Position numbers and translations under genes: made by a program. DNA of 64,000 nucleotides from Roseiconus lacunae (GTDB taxonomy: Bacteria > Planctomycetota > Planctomycetia > Pirellulales > Pirellulaceae). The stretch lies in the NCBI RefSeq assembly GCF_008312935.1, contig NZ_VSZO01000007.1, positions 248,001 through 312,000 on the forward strand. Direction: 5' to 3'. Position 1 is the first letter of the stretch. Every line of letters begins with the position of its first letter. Of the stretch, positions 9,561 to 18,633 are shown one piece after another. The notes under the pieces were generated by a model. That model was not told the DNA's origin and ran no database searches. It was given only the letters and a program-made list of their open reading frames with translations.

Positions 9561-10095
9561 CAATCTGCGATGCCTCCGCGATTCGAAGTTCGATGCAATG
9601 TTTCAACTGTTGACGAATCCTCATCAATGCCTGACGAACAGCGGCGGATGTCATCCCCAAATGATCGGCCAGATCACTCGCGTTCCAGCCATCTTCGTAG
9701 CGTCCGGCGACCAACCGACGACTTTTGGGGGCAAGGCGTTCCACACAATCGCGGAGTTCAGGCCCGTGGGCGCAAAAATGTTCCTCCGATGCCACTTCGG
9801 CATCCGAATGCTTCAGCAACAATTCGGAGAGACCTTCATGCAGTAGACGCTTCTGACGGCTCTGCTTCCGTAATTCGTTCCGTACCAAATTTCTTGCGAT
9901 CCCACGAAGCCATTTACCGATGTCACGATCGGCGTCAAAGGACTTACGTTCACGCCACGCGACCAAAAATACCTCTTGGGCGACGTCATCGACCCAATCC
10001 GCATCCACTCCGAGCGTTCGAACAAACGAACGGAGCTGCTGATGCTGATTCGTGACCAGTTCGGCCAAATCGTCGGTATCGGAAGCGCGTTGCAT
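9541..10095 (-). CDS. ECF sigma factor, Rhodopirellula/Verrucomicrobium type
   Basis: The protein has 184 aa with the standard ECF plan. Region 2 is about residues 15-85 (AELVTNQHQQLRSFVRTLG, DDVAQEVFLVAW, GKWLRGIARNLVRNELRK). Region 4 is about 120-170 (LAPKSRRLVAGRYEDG, then the helix-turn-helix SDLADHLGMTSAAVRQALMR). The double Asp and the W-L-R-G-I-A-R-N motif match the sigma family common in planctomycetes and verrucomicrobia. It directs RNA polymerase to a small regulon and is coupled to the overlapping FecR/LamG gene. Likely targets include the downstream dehydrogenase fusion, although no promoter motif was proven. Confidence 0.95.
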   Translation of the reverse strand: MQRASDTDDLAELVTNQHQQLRSFVRTLGVDADWVDDVAQEVFLVAWRERKSFDADRDIGKWLRGIARNLVRNELRKQSRQKRLLHEGLSELLLKHSDAEVASEEHFCAHGPELRDCVERLAPKSRRLVAGRYEDGWNASDLADHLGMTSAAVRQALMRIRQQLKHCIELRIAEASQIDGRFTT

Positions 10096-10230
10096 GGTCG
10101 TACCTTGTCACCAACTCGACGAGTGTGACGCAAAAAAAGCAAACTTTTCCAGTTCGCGATCGATTTGTCGTTTTACAACCGACGCGTCCGTGAAAGACAT
10201 TTGATTGGCGAATCCCGTCCCACACCGAAC

Positions 10231-11628
10231 TCAGCTTCGTGACGCCGCCGGCTTCGACTTCGTCGGCCGAACGTAGGCGGCTTTGCCAATTGACCGAAGC
10301 GAAGGATCCATCGCTTGGTAGGTCGATTCGTCTTTGAAAAGCCAAAGAATGCGAGTTTTCGAATTCTTTGGTTTCGTCGGAACCGGTGCATACCCATCGG
10401 TAAAAACGAGCAGCCCATCATAGCCACGGTGGTCGTCGATGTAGTCCATCAACGGTTGAAAGTTCGTGCCACCACGTCCAATTACTTCGAATTGATTCCT
10501 TGCCCGACGCAAGGTCATCGGTTCGGACCGGATCTGTTCGTCGAACCAGAGCACGTCGATCGACTCGACACCATACTGAAAAAAACGCCCGACGATTGAA
10601 AAGCCTAATCGCAGATCTTTGGCCCCCATCGAACCGGAGACATCGACTGCGAAAAGCAACTTGGTCGTGAAGTCATAGCGACTTCCCATCTGCGTGAAAC
10701 CGTAGCGACGACTTGGTTTCATTCGTGTGAGACGTCGATTGACCGAGAGCACGCTCTGACGAAAGCTTCTCAAGATAGCGCGATAGTCAACGATCGGTTC
10801 TAACGTCGAAAGAATCTTTTCCTTCGCGGATCCAGCAATCGTGCCCCAGCCATCCGTCTCGGCGGCTTCACGGATCGTTGTTTGCACTTCATTTTGAAAT
10901 AGATCGTCGCTTTCCCAACCGTCGGCGTTCTCCTGACCAACTCGCGTCGGATCGGCGTAGGCCTGCAGCAAGCTATCCGAACTTGTACGTTGTGACGCCG
11001 ATTCGGACGATTCGGGTGCCGATGAGCCTGTTTCGCCGGATCGATGGTCCTCATCCGCCGCAGCGGACGCATCATCGGCAACCGAATCGTCGTCTGGTGT
11101 TTCGTGTTGCTGTTCGTCTTGCGAATTTGTTGATGGGGACTTGGACTGTGATTGCGATTCGTCGTCGTCCGATTGGCCCGGGTCACTGTCTTCGTCAGAT
11201 TGCTGTCTCTGAAGAAGTTCTTGGTAGTAAAACTCAAAGTACTGATCGTCGAATTGTTCATCTCCGAAAACTTGGCGGGCGCGGTCGATGGGAAGATCAC
11301 TTCGCAGGCATTCCTGCACCGACAAGTTGCTCGCCATGTATGACAGTTCGGTGCGCGGTTGCCGGCGATCATAAGGGTGCCCGAGCAGGATTCGCATGGC
11401 TTCGAACGTAAGCACAGACCGCAACTCGTGTTTTCGCAACGAATCAATGAACGCAGGGTTGTATTCGATCCGCCCGTGTTGGACGCGAATCGTTTCTATC
11501 CTGGGTTCGATCACGACGTCGTGCAGTGTCCAGGCGGCAAATAGCAACGGTTCAGATATAAACCACCCCTCGACAACGTGGGTGATTCGCTCGCGTGACG
11601 TATGCTTTTTTCGTGGTGACGTAGACAT
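10231..11628 (-). CDS. VWA-domain protein paired with MoxR ATPase
   Basis: The protein has 465 aa. The N-terminal part (about 1-145) resembles the metallopeptidase-like domain that precedes VWA in this family (YNPAFIDSLRKHELRSVLTFEAMRILLGH), but the zinc site H-E-x-x-H is not intact. A long low-complexity Ser/Asp/Glu/Gln-rich linker follows (about 145-235). The VWA domain (about 310-440) carries a complete MIDAS start D-V-S-G-S-M-G, GRGGTNFQPLMDYI for the Thr site, and VFTDG for the Asp site. It is the last gene of a minus-strand operon, 18 bp after the MoxR ATPase gene. The pair is expected to act as a chaperone or remodelling machine on an unknown client. Confidence 0.9.
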   Translation of the reverse strand: MSTSPRKKHTSRERITHVVEGWFISEPLLFAAWTLHDVVIEPRIETIRVQHGRIEYNPAFIDSLRKHELRSVLTFEAMRILLGHPYDRRQPRTELSYMASNLSVQECLRSDLPIDRARQVFGDEQFDDQYFEFYYQELLQRQQSDEDSDPGQSDDDESQSQSKSPSTNSQDEQQHETPDDDSVADDASAAADEDHRSGETGSSAPESSESASQRTSSDSLLQAYADPTRVGQENADGWESDDLFQNEVQTTIREAAETDGWGTIAGSAKEKILSTLEPIVDYRAILRSFRQSVLSVNRRLTRMKPSRRYGFTQMGSRYDFTTKLLFAVDVSGSMGAKDLRLGFSIVGRFFQYGVESIDVLWFDEQIRSEPMTLRRARNQFEVIGRGGTNFQPLMDYIDDHRGYDGLLVFTDGYAPVPTKPKNSKTRILWLFKDESTYQAMDPSLRSIGKAAYVRPTKSKPAASRS

Positions 11629-11646
11629 CGTTCGCGCCCTCGTTCG

Positions 11647-12741
11647 CTATTCAATTCGAATGCCTTCCATATAGCTGGTCAGCACTTCGGTCAATTCAAT
11701 CGACTCCGATACAAACTCCATGACGGCGTCAAATTTAGGTTTTTGAATCGTTGCGACGAGGTGCGCGACGACCTCATCTAGTTTTCGTTTTCGAACCAGC
11801 TTGACGTAACCAAGCAGGCCGTTGCGCGCCTGATCTTCACGATCGGCTGGGCATTTACCACCACTGATCCAAAGTAAGATCTGCTCGTTGAGCATCAGGA
11901 GTTCCGCTAGTGACAGTGCGTTAAGTTTCTTTCGATGCTTTGCGAGATCAAGAAGTGTGTCGGCCGCCGTGACTGGCAACCTGATCGCTAGGCTGCGGCG
12001 GAAGGCCGACGCGGCATTGGATCCGACAATCCCCGCAATCAGCTTCAAAAGCGTGTCGGTGATTTGTTCGTGAGATTGAATCAGGTCACTGACGCGATGC
12101 CACGCGCGTCGGTCTGGGGTTTTGACAAGCCCGGATAACACCTCGTTGGGATCACCGGGGGCGGACGTTCCGTCTCGGTCGAGGAAGTGAGGTTGCTGTT
12201 GAACAAAACGGATGACACGTTGATCCAGATCGTTACGTTCGGCCCACAGCAGCCAATCCTCGATCGTGGGCGTGAATTCATATAGATTGAACCGCGACAC
12301 CAGTGCCGGGTCGAGGTCGGTAAGTTGGTACTCGTCGCCTTCGTTCACCGCCGAGACAATCACGCTTCCCATAGGCAATCGTTTTCCGGCCAAGGTCTTG
12401 TTCAACGCCAATTCCATTACCGCTTGCAGAATTTCGGGCCGCGCTCGGTTCAACTCGTCAAGAAACAATGCGATCGGCTGATCGTCCGAAGGCCACCAGT
12501 AGGGCGGCAGAAACTCGCTGCGCCCGGTCCGTTCGTCCTTGTGAAGTAAGCCGATCAAGTCGCCGGGGTCGCTCATTTGGCCAAGGAAAAAAGAGACGAC
12601 AGGCATGCCACGCGCGGCATAATGGGCACCGATGATTTGGCTTTTCCCAATCCCGTGGCGTCCGACCAGCATCACGTTCTGGTCGGGTGGCGTCAGTTCC
12701 AGCAGTTCAATCAATTCACGAGCATCTACGCGGACGGCCAA
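11647..12741 (-). CDS. MoxR-family AAA+ ATPase
   Basis: The protein has 364 aa. Walker A is GRHGIGKS (about residues 27-34), Walker B is ALFLDELNRA (about 90-99), sensor 1 is IVSAVNEGD, and the Arg finger region is LDPALVSRFNLYEF. The start is TTG at 12739-12741, backed by a near-perfect AAAGGAG six bases upstream. MoxR proteins hydrolyse ATP and work with VWA-domain partners; the VWA gene starts 18 bp downstream. An uncharacterised gene lies 74 bp upstream. The C-terminal ~100 residues are a helical lid domain. The client protein is unknown. Confidence 0.93.
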   Translation of the reverse strand: MAVRVDARELIELLELTPPDQNVMLVGRHGIGKSQIIGAHYAARGMPVVSFFLGQMSDPGDLIGLLHKDERTGRSEFLPPYWWPSDDQPIALFLDELNRARPEILQAVMELALNKTLAGKRLPMGSVIVSAVNEGDEYQLTDLDPALVSRFNLYEFTPTIEDWLLWAERNDLDQRVIRFVQQQPHFLDRDGTSAPGDPNEVLSGLVKTPDRRAWHRVSDLIQSHEQITDTLLKLIAGIVGSNAASAFRRSLAIRLPVTAADTLLDLAKHRKKLNALSLAELLMLNEQILLWISGGKCPADREDQARNGLLGYVKLVRKRKLDEVVAHLVATIQKPKFDAVMEFVSESIELTEVLTSYMEGIRIE

Positions 12742-12815
12742 AGTCGTCTCCTTTGAATCTGTACGGCGGCGGTCGGTTAGCGGGAAAGAAGCGTGTCAGA
12801 CAAATTGATCAGCGG

Positions 12816-13523
12816 TCAGAGCGACTCGTGCTCGATCCAGTCCAACGTCCAGGGAAGTCGTCCGACGGGTTGCATTTTGAATCGTAGCCCTTCGGCATAG
12901 AGTTCTCGCAGATGCAGGATCGTCGATTTAAGTTTCGGCAGCACTTGTTCGAACTGTTTGAATGGCACCTGGATCTCGATCATTTCATGATTGGCAAGCT
13001 TGACGAACAGTTTGACTTTGCGAGTGTCTGTCGTGGCGGCAAAGTCAAATTGTTCCTCTTTAGCGAGTTTCTTGACTTGAGCGACGATCGCTCGCGATTT
13101 AAACCCGCGGATTTTTTCACGTTTGTTTTCGGCCGCCGACCTTCGCGCGTACCGTTCCAACACGTGGCGAACGAAGTTTTTCAGTTCGTCGACACTGCTG
13201 ACCATGGTGATTTGCTGGCTTTCGCGGTAGCGGTATGCGTGCAATGTCAACCGCTTTTCAGAGTCATATTCCAACCTCAACTCGTCTCGACGAAGGTATT
13301 GGTCGTCGCTATCCGGATTGGGGATCGTAAATCGACACAGCGTCCGTGAGCGGGAGTCCCGATCACCGGGGTGTTTGGTCACGTGACAACCGTCGATCGC
13401 AGCGATCACCATTTGCCACCGTTTTGCCTCAGCCGGCAGATTGGCCCGATCGACGACAATCGGCTGGTCTTCGGCAAAATCTTCGCGAAACAGCTTTCGG
13501 ACGCTGGCAAGCGGGAGTTTCAA
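12816..13523 (-). CDS. Uncharacterised protein of MoxR-VWA operon
   Basis: I do not recognise this 235-aa family. The only available start in the open frame is TTG at 13521-13523, as a stop codon lies about 45 nt upstream and no ATG or GTG lies between. The protein is soluble, without signal peptide or membrane segment, and rich in basic and acidic residues. The N-terminal half looks like alternating beta strands (RRDELRLEYDSEKRLTLHAY), followed by a basic helix (HVLERYARRSAAENKREK) and more strands (VKLFVKLANHEMIEIQVPF). It is first in the operon, so it may be the adaptor or client of the MoxR-VWA machine. That role is inferred from position only. Confidence 0.75.
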   Translation of the reverse strand: MKLPLASVRKLFREDFAEDQPIVVDRANLPAEAKRWQMVIAAIDGCHVTKHPGDRDSRSRTLCRFTIPNPDSDDQYLRRDELRLEYDSEKRLTLHAYRYRESQQITMVSSVDELKNFVRHVLERYARRSAAENKREKIRGFKSRAIVAQVKKLAKEEQFDFAATTDTRKVKLFVKLANHEMIEIQVPFKQFEQVLPKLKSTILHLRELYAEGLRFKMQPVGRLPWTLDWIEHESL

Positions 13524-13635
13524 GGGTTTGAAGTGGGCTTTGAAAGGCTTTTTTCTCCGTCAACAAGACTAATGTACGAAATGGTCAGGTGTTGTCGACT
13601 TCCCGATTGGACAGAAACCGGCAACACTACGGCCT

Positions 13636-14556
13636 ATGCAACCATCGCCCCATCAATTCGACGTCCCCGTTTCCCGGTTTCAGGTCGGAAGCTACACGCT
13701 TGCGTATCGCGATCAGCATCCCGAAAGCACCGATTCCGACGCAGAAGTGTCTAGTCGACCGACGATCTTGTGTGTGCACGGCAATCCGACTTGGGGTTAC
13801 TACTACCGCCGAGTTTTTCAACATTTCGCTTCTACGCATCGAGTCGTCGCGATCGACCATCTCGGTTGTGGCGATAGCGATAAACCACCAAGATCGCAGT
13901 TCCCATATCGCCTGGAAAATCACCAGCAGAACCTCGCCGACTTGGTCGAGCACCTCGACCTACGCAATGTGATGCTGCTGGCGCACGACTGGGGAGGCGC
14001 GATCGGCCTAGGGGCGTTGCTAAAAACACGCGAGCGTTTCTCGGCGATCACGCTTCTCAACACCGGTGCGTTTCCCCCTCCATACGTGCCGTGGCGAATC
14101 GCAGCCTGTCGCTTACCAGTGCTGGGGACGTTGGGAGTTCGAGGCCTGAATCTTTTTGCCAAGGCAGCGGTGACGATGGCGATGAATCGGAACCGGTTGG
14201 ATCCCGAGGTTGCCGCGGGGTTGCTGCGTCCCTATGACTCTTGGGCCAACCGGGTGGCGATCGACGCCTTCGTCCGCGATATCCCGATGTCGAAATCGGC
14301 GCCGACGTATCAGACGCTCCTTGATCTGGAGCAGCGTTTGCCATCGCTCGCCAACCTTCCGTCCTTGTTAGTTTGGGGAATGAAGGACTGGTGCTTTCGG
14401 CCGGATTGCTTGCGTCGTTTTCAACAAGCTTGGCCGAACGCGCGTTCGTTAGAAATTGACGATGCCGGGCACTATGTCATCGAAGACGCCCCGGAAGCGG
14501 TTTTGGCGGCAATCGAAAGTTTTGTCGCCGATGTTGAAGCGTCGACGCAGTCGTGA
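13636..14556 (+). CDS. Alpha/beta hydrolase (haloalkane dehalogenase-like)
   Basis: The protein has 306 aa with an alpha/beta hydrolase fold. The oxyanion loop is C-V-H-G-N-P-T-W followed by GYYYRR. The nucleophile elbow is LLAHDWGGAIGL, whose Asp (not Ser) is the nucleophile as in haloalkane dehalogenases and OleB-type beta-lactone decarboxylases. VVAIDHLGCGDSDKP precedes it, and the catalytic His lies in DDAGHYVIEDAPE. There is no signal peptide. It overlaps the next gene by GTGA and belongs to a three-gene operon with CitG-like and PTPS-like genes. The substrate is unknown; a dehalogenase, OleB or epoxide hydrolase role is possible. Confidence 0.88.
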   Translation: MQPSPHQFDVPVSRFQVGSYTLAYRDQHPESTDSDAEVSSRPTILCVHGNPTWGYYYRRVFQHFASTHRVVAIDHLGCGDSDKPPRSQFPYRLENHQQNLADLVEHLDLRNVMLLAHDWGGAIGLGALLKTRERFSAITLLNTGAFPPPYVPWRIAACRLPVLGTLGVRGLNLFAKAAVTMAMNRNRLDPEVAAGLLRPYDSWANRVAIDAFVRDIPMSKSAPTYQTLLDLEQRLPSLANLPSLLVWGMKDWCFRPDCLRRFQQAWPNARSLEIDDAGHYVIEDAPEAVLAAIESFVADVEASTQS

Positions 14557-15452
14557 ACCAAGTTCTTCAGACATATCGCCAGCTTAGCCAAACGCCTCAC
14601 GATGGGGTTCGCTGGGCGTGCCTGCTTGAAGCTACGGCGCCGAAAGCCGGCAACGTCTTTCCCGGGCAATCGTTCGCCGACTTACGTTATCGGGATTTCG
14701 TCGATGCGGCCGAGATCGCTTCACAGGTTTTCGGCGCCAACCCGGATCGATTCAGCACGAGTGTTCTCGAAGGAACTCGCCAGGTCGCTGACCAGATTGG
14801 CACCAACGTCAATCTGGGAATTCTGCTCCTGCTTGGACCGCTGGTTCAAGTCGACCAGACAAGCGGGCTTTCGAATGACGATGCCGAATTGATCGGACGG
14901 GTGACCGAGACGCTACACTCGCTTGATGCTGCCGACGCGAATCAACTCTACGAGGCGATCAACATGGCCCATCCCGGCGGAATGGGAAAAGTCGACGAAA
15001 TGGACCTTGCCGATTCGGCACCCCCAAGCTTTCTCGACGCGATGACCGCGGCGGCTGATCGCGATCAGATTGCGGCCAACTACGCCAACGGCTTCGAGGA
15101 TTTGATTTCCTGTGTTCTGCCGATGCTCGATCAAGCAGTTCAGCAATCACAGGACATCCTGACCGGCATTTCAATCGCCCATCTGCGATTACTCGCCGAT
15201 CGCGAAGACTCGTTGATCGAACGCAAATTTGGTCGCTCGGTTGCGATCGAAGTTCGTCGAAAGGCTGACTTTGATCACGATGACCTACACGCTCGAATGC
15301 GTTTTGATGCTTACCTTCGAACCAGTTACGCAAAGCCACTGAACCCCGGTACGACCGCCGATATGATCGCCGCCGGGTTGTATTGTTTGCTTCGACGTGG
15401 CAATTCCAACCCGTGGAGGGTGAATCATGAATCAACCGACATTTCGCGTTGA
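14553..15452 (+). CDS. CitG/MdcB-like triphosphoribosyl-dephospho-CoA synthase family protein
   Basis: The protein has 299 aa starting at GTG (14553), which overlaps the upstream stop codon as GTGA. Family signatures are LLEATAPKAGNVFPGQSFADL (matching the family's T-A-P-K-P-G-N block), then VGTNVNLGILLLL-type glycine-rich text at TNVNLGILLLLGPL, and a helical C-terminal half. CitG enzymes make the ribosyl-dephospho-CoA prosthetic group of citrate or malonate lyase, but no lyase genes are nearby. In planctomycetes and methylotrophs a CitG-like protein is, as I recall, associated with tetrahydromethanopterin-linked genes, and the adjacent PTPS-like gene would suit such a role. The function is therefore inferred from neighbours. 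Confidence 0.82.
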   Translation: MNQVLQTYRQLSQTPHDGVRWACLLEATAPKAGNVFPGQSFADLRYRDFVDAAEIASQVFGANPDRFSTSVLEGTRQVADQIGTNVNLGILLLLGPLVQVDQTSGLSNDDAELIGRVTETLHSLDAADANQLYEAINMAHPGGMGKVDEMDLADSAPPSFLDAMTAAADRDQIAANYANGFEDLISCVLPMLDQAVQQSQDILTGISIAHLRLLADREDSLIERKFGRSVAIEVRRKADFDHDDLHARMRFDAYLRTSYAKPLNPGTTADMIAAGLYCLLRRGNSNPWRVNHESTDISR

Positions 15453-15918
15453 TGTTACGAAAGAACAATTTGTATTTTCCGCCGCACACTTCATCACCTT
15501 CGCCGGCGATATTTGCGAGCGATTACACGGACATAACTACGGCGTGCGGGCCAGCGTGGAAGGTCCACTCGATGAAAACCGTTACGTCGTCGACTTCATT
15601 GCGCTCCGTGATGCGGTGCTTGAGCAAACAACATCGCTCGATCACCACGTCATTTTGCCGACCGACCACGCTGAGATCAAAATCACGAGCGACGAGAAAG
15701 AAACCACGGCGACCTTTCGCGACCGGCGTTGGGTGTTCCCGAACGAAGATTGTGTGATGTTGCCGGTGATCAACACGACGGCTGAAGAAATCGCCCGTGT
15801 GATTGCCGAACGTGTCCGAGATAAAACCAAAGACAAGTTTGGCAATGCCTTACACTGGATCGAAGTCGCGGTGGATGAAAACCACGGGCAATGGGGTGTC
15901 TGCCGGATTCCTTGGTGA
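15427..15918 (+). CDS. 6-pyruvoyl-tetrahydropterin synthase family protein
   Basis: The protein has 163 aa of the PTPS/QueD fold. It contains FSAAHFITF (first zinc His), C-E-R-L-H-G-H-N-Y, which joins the catalytic-type Cys to two more zinc His residues, the LDHHVILPT block and a C-terminal acidic W-I-E-V-A-V-D-E. The ATG at 15427 has a GGAGGG ribosome-binding site and overlaps the CitG-like gene by 26 bp. The family acts on dihydroneopterin triphosphate in pterin, folate or queuosine synthesis. The setting next to a CitG-like gene points to a pterin cofactor rather than queuosine, by inference. Confidence 0.88.
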   Translation: MNQPTFRVDVTKEQFVFSAAHFITFAGDICERLHGHNYGVRASVEGPLDENRYVVDFIALRDAVLEQTTSLDHHVILPTDHAEIKITSDEKETTATFRDRRWVFPNEDCVMLPVINTTAEEIARVIAERVRDKTKDKFGNALHWIEVAVDENHGQWGVCRIPW

Positions 15919-16214
15919 CCTTTTTATATCGACATTGCCCCGATCGACTCATCTCGGTCATTGCATTGGATTAAACTTCGCTCTTCGTTCCTTCTGTTTA
16001 ATCAACTTCTGGATACGAATCGAGCCGAACGGCGTGGGCCACGCCGTCCGTGTCAAAACAGAGGGCAACTGCAGTTTTACCGACGGTCCGTATCCCAATC
16101 GTCGGTCCTGGCCGATCAAATGCCGGCTCTATTTGGACGACTCTGTGAGGTCACAGCGTAATAGGTTCACCGCCGACCGGCACCGTTTCTTACTTCATTG
16201 AATTCGATCTAATC

Positions 16215-17555
16215 ATGCGTGTCTGTATTTTGATCCTATTGGCAATCGCCTCCGCCGGTGCATCGGCAGCACAAGATTCCACGACGTTGCCGTTGCCGGT
16301 TTTAGGACCGTATGATTACGAAACAAAACCGGAAGGCAAAGCGTTTGAAAAACTGAATCCCCGCAAAGCTCCTGAGGCAGGCGAGTTGATGCTGCGAAAG
16401 GGAGATCGGTTGGCAATTGTTGGTGATTCGATCACCGAGCAACGGATGTATTCGCGACTGATCGAAACTTATCTAACAGCATGCACACCTGAACTAGAAA
16501 TTGCTGTGAGGCAGTACGGTTGGAGTGGCGAAAAAACCGATGGCTTCCTTCGCCGAATGGACAATGATTGTTTACGTTTTGCCCCGACAATCGCGACGCT
16601 GTCCTACGGCATGAACGATGCCCGCTATCGTCCTTTCGATGTGACCAACGGGCAGTGGTACGACGATCATTACACCGCGATCGTGCGCAAATTCAAAAAT
16701 GCCGGTGCCAAAGTCGTCGTCGGCTCTCCTGGCTGCAGCGGGAAACTTGCGACGTGGGTACGATCACGTTCGGGGACGCTGGAAGAACACAATCAACACC
16801 TCTGTGCCCTACGAGACATAGCGATTGAGGTTGCCCAGCGTGAAGGGGTTGCCTTTGCCGATGTGTTCTGGCCGATGTATCAAGCCCGAGTCAAAGCTCC
16901 GGGACTGTATCCTGGCGATGGTTCCAAGCCGTATGAGTTGGTCGGACGCGACGGAATTCACCCTGACTGGGCCGGCCATGCGATCATGGCCTACGCGTAC
17001 CTCAGCGCACTGGGGTTGGACGGTAACCTTGGAACGATCACGATTGATTTGGAAAGTAACCAAGCGTCGGCGCAAGGCGGTCACCAAGTCGAATCATTCA
17101 ATGCCGGAAAGGTCACTGTCACCAGTGAACGCTATTGCTTTTGTGCCCCCGGTCCGGTCGATCGAGATGACTCGGTGCGATCCGGAATGACTTTTGTCCC
17201 CTTCGATCAACAGCTGAATCGATTGACCCTGAAGGTGTTGGGTGTCAAAGGAATCGCGACCGTGACCTGGGGAAATGTCTCGAAAACGTATTCATCGGCC
17301 CAATTGCGTGACGGGATCAATCTGGCCGCGGAGTTCACTCTGAATCCGTTTTGCGAGCCGTTTGCCGAAGTCAGCGAAGCCGTCGCCGCCAAACAGGAAT
17401 TCGAGACGAAACAAATCAAAAAGATCTTTCATGGCCGTCCCGGTCGCGAGAATATGGACCTCGCCGTCGAGCAGACTGAAAGAGAACGGGCCCCGCTGGC
17501 AAAAGCTGTGCGAGACTCGGTGCGTCCGGTGCGACATATCATTCGCATCGAATAA
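16215..17555 (+). CDS. Secreted SGNH/GDSL hydrolase
   Basis: The protein has 446 aa with a signal peptide (MRVCILILLAIASAGASAAQ). All SGNH blocks are visible: block I LAIVGDSITEQ (nucleophile Ser), block II in QYGWSGEKT (Gly), block III LSYGMNDARYR (Asn), and block V DGIHPDWAGH (Asp and His). It has a C-terminal ~180-residue extension without a recognised domain. Such esterases remove acetyl or other acyl groups from carbohydrates. The gene stands alone, with ~300 bp upstream in which I see no gene, and ends in a terminator shared with the convergent DHH gene. Confidence 0.9.
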   Translation: MRVCILILLAIASAGASAAQDSTTLPLPVLGPYDYETKPEGKAFEKLNPRKAPEAGELMLRKGDRLAIVGDSITEQRMYSRLIETYLTACTPELEIAVRQYGWSGEKTDGFLRRMDNDCLRFAPTIATLSYGMNDARYRPFDVTNGQWYDDHYTAIVRKFKNAGAKVVVGSPGCSGKLATWVRSRSGTLEEHNQHLCALRDIAIEVAQREGVAFADVFWPMYQARVKAPGLYPGDGSKPYELVGRDGIHPDWAGHAIMAYAYLSALGLDGNLGTITIDLESNQASAQGGHQVESFNAGKVTVTSERYCFCAPGPVDRDDSVRSGMTFVPFDQQLNRLTLKVLGVKGIATVTWGNVSKTYSSAQLRDGINLAAEFTLNPFCEPFAEVSEAVAAKQEFETKQIKKIFHGRPGRENMDLAVEQTERERAPLAKAVRDSVRPVRHIIRIE

Positions 17556-17590
17556 CGTATCACTTGCATCATCTACAACGGATCAAGCGC

Positions 17591-17630
17591 CGCCGGAATG
17601 AGGAGACTGTTTCGTCCCTGCATTCCGGCG
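17591..17630. terminator. Hairpin between convergent genes
   Basis: A perfect 10-bp stem (CGCCGGAATG with CATTCCGGCG) and an inner AGG/CCT extension lie midway between two converging stop codons. No long U tract follows on either strand, so it is a probable bidirectional terminator. Confidence 0.65.
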
Positions 17631-17661
17631 AACAGCGTTTCGTCGATGTGGCCTCAATTCA

Positions 17662-18633
17662 CTAGACGGCCGCAGGGGTTCCCTTGATCGCGTGATGGTC
17701 CGCGTTGACCTGGTCGATCAGTTCTTGCTGCACGCGGATGGCATCCTCGTGTTCGACTTGGCAGGTACCCGCAGCTTCATGCCCGCCGCCGCCGTACTTC
17801 AAGCAAAGCTCGCCGACATCAGTTGAACAGGATCGGTCGAGAATTGATTTACCGATCGTAAAGACGGTGTTTTGTTTTTGCTTCCCCCACAACACGTGGA
17901 TCGAGATATCGCACTGTGGATAGAGGGCGTAAACGGTGAAGCGATTGGTCGCGTAAATCGTCTCTTCGTCACGAAGATCAAGCACGACCAGGTTTTCGTG
18001 AACCGTAGAACAGCGTTTGATTTGATTGACCGCGTGTTGCTGATGCTTGCGATATAGCTCGACACGTTCGCGGACGTCGGGGAGACACAAGATCTCGTCG
18101 ATGTCCATGTCACGGCAGCAGTCGATCAAATTCATCATCAACTGATAATTCGAAACTCGAAAGTCATGAAATCTGCCGAGCCCCGTTCGGGCATCCATCA
18201 GGAAGGACAACAATGCCCATCCTTGTGGATTTTTAATTTCATCTGCGGTGAATTTCGCTGCATCGGCTTTGTCGACGGCCGTCATCATCGCTTCACTGAT
18301 TGCCGGGAATCGTTCGGCCCCACCGTAGTAATCGTAAACGACACGTGCGGCCGAATCGGCTGACGTCGAAAGCACGTAGTTATCTGGCGAGACGCCTTCG
18401 TTGCGTGTCTCTTCGCTGGAATGGTGGTCGAAGCAGAGATGACAACCCGGTACATAAGGGAGATTCGTCAGGATATCATTCGAAGTCACCTCGATCGCTC
18501 CGTCTTGCATGTCCTTGGGATGGACAAATTTGATCTCGCCGAGGATCTCCAATTCTTTGAGCAGGAGAGCGCAAACGAGTCCGTCGAAATCACTTCGCGT
18601 CAGTAAACGATAGGTTTGGTCAGTGTTGATCAT
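17662..18633 (-). CDS. DHH-family phosphoesterase
   Basis: The protein has 323 aa starting at M-I-N-T-D-Q-T (18633); an upstream in-frame start would add 17 non-conserved residues. Motifs are the metal-binding YRLLTRSDFDGLVCALLL (motif I), CHLCFDHHSS (DHH motif III), a VDKADAA block and a C-terminal DHHA1-type GGGGHEAAGTC. These are features of exopolyphosphatase-related and nanoRNase/pAp phosphatase-like enzymes that hydrolyse phosphodiesters with Mn2+. The protein is cytoplasmic. Substrate choice between oligoRNA, cyclic dinucleotide products and other phosphates cannot be settled from sequence. Confidence 0.9.
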   Translation of the reverse strand: MINTDQTYRLLTRSDFDGLVCALLLKELEILGEIKFVHPKDMQDGAIEVTSNDILTNLPYVPGCHLCFDHHSSEETRNEGVSPDNYVLSTSADSAARVVYDYYGGAERFPAISEAMMTAVDKADAAKFTADEIKNPQGWALLSFLMDARTGLGRFHDFRVSNYQLMMNLIDCCRDMDIDEILCLPDVRERVELYRKHQQHAVNQIKRCSTVHENLVVLDLRDEETIYATNRFTVYALYPQCDISIHVLWGKQKQNTVFTIGKSILDRSCSTDVGELCLKYGGGGHEAAGTCQVEHEDAIRVQQELIDQVNADHHAIKGTPAAV

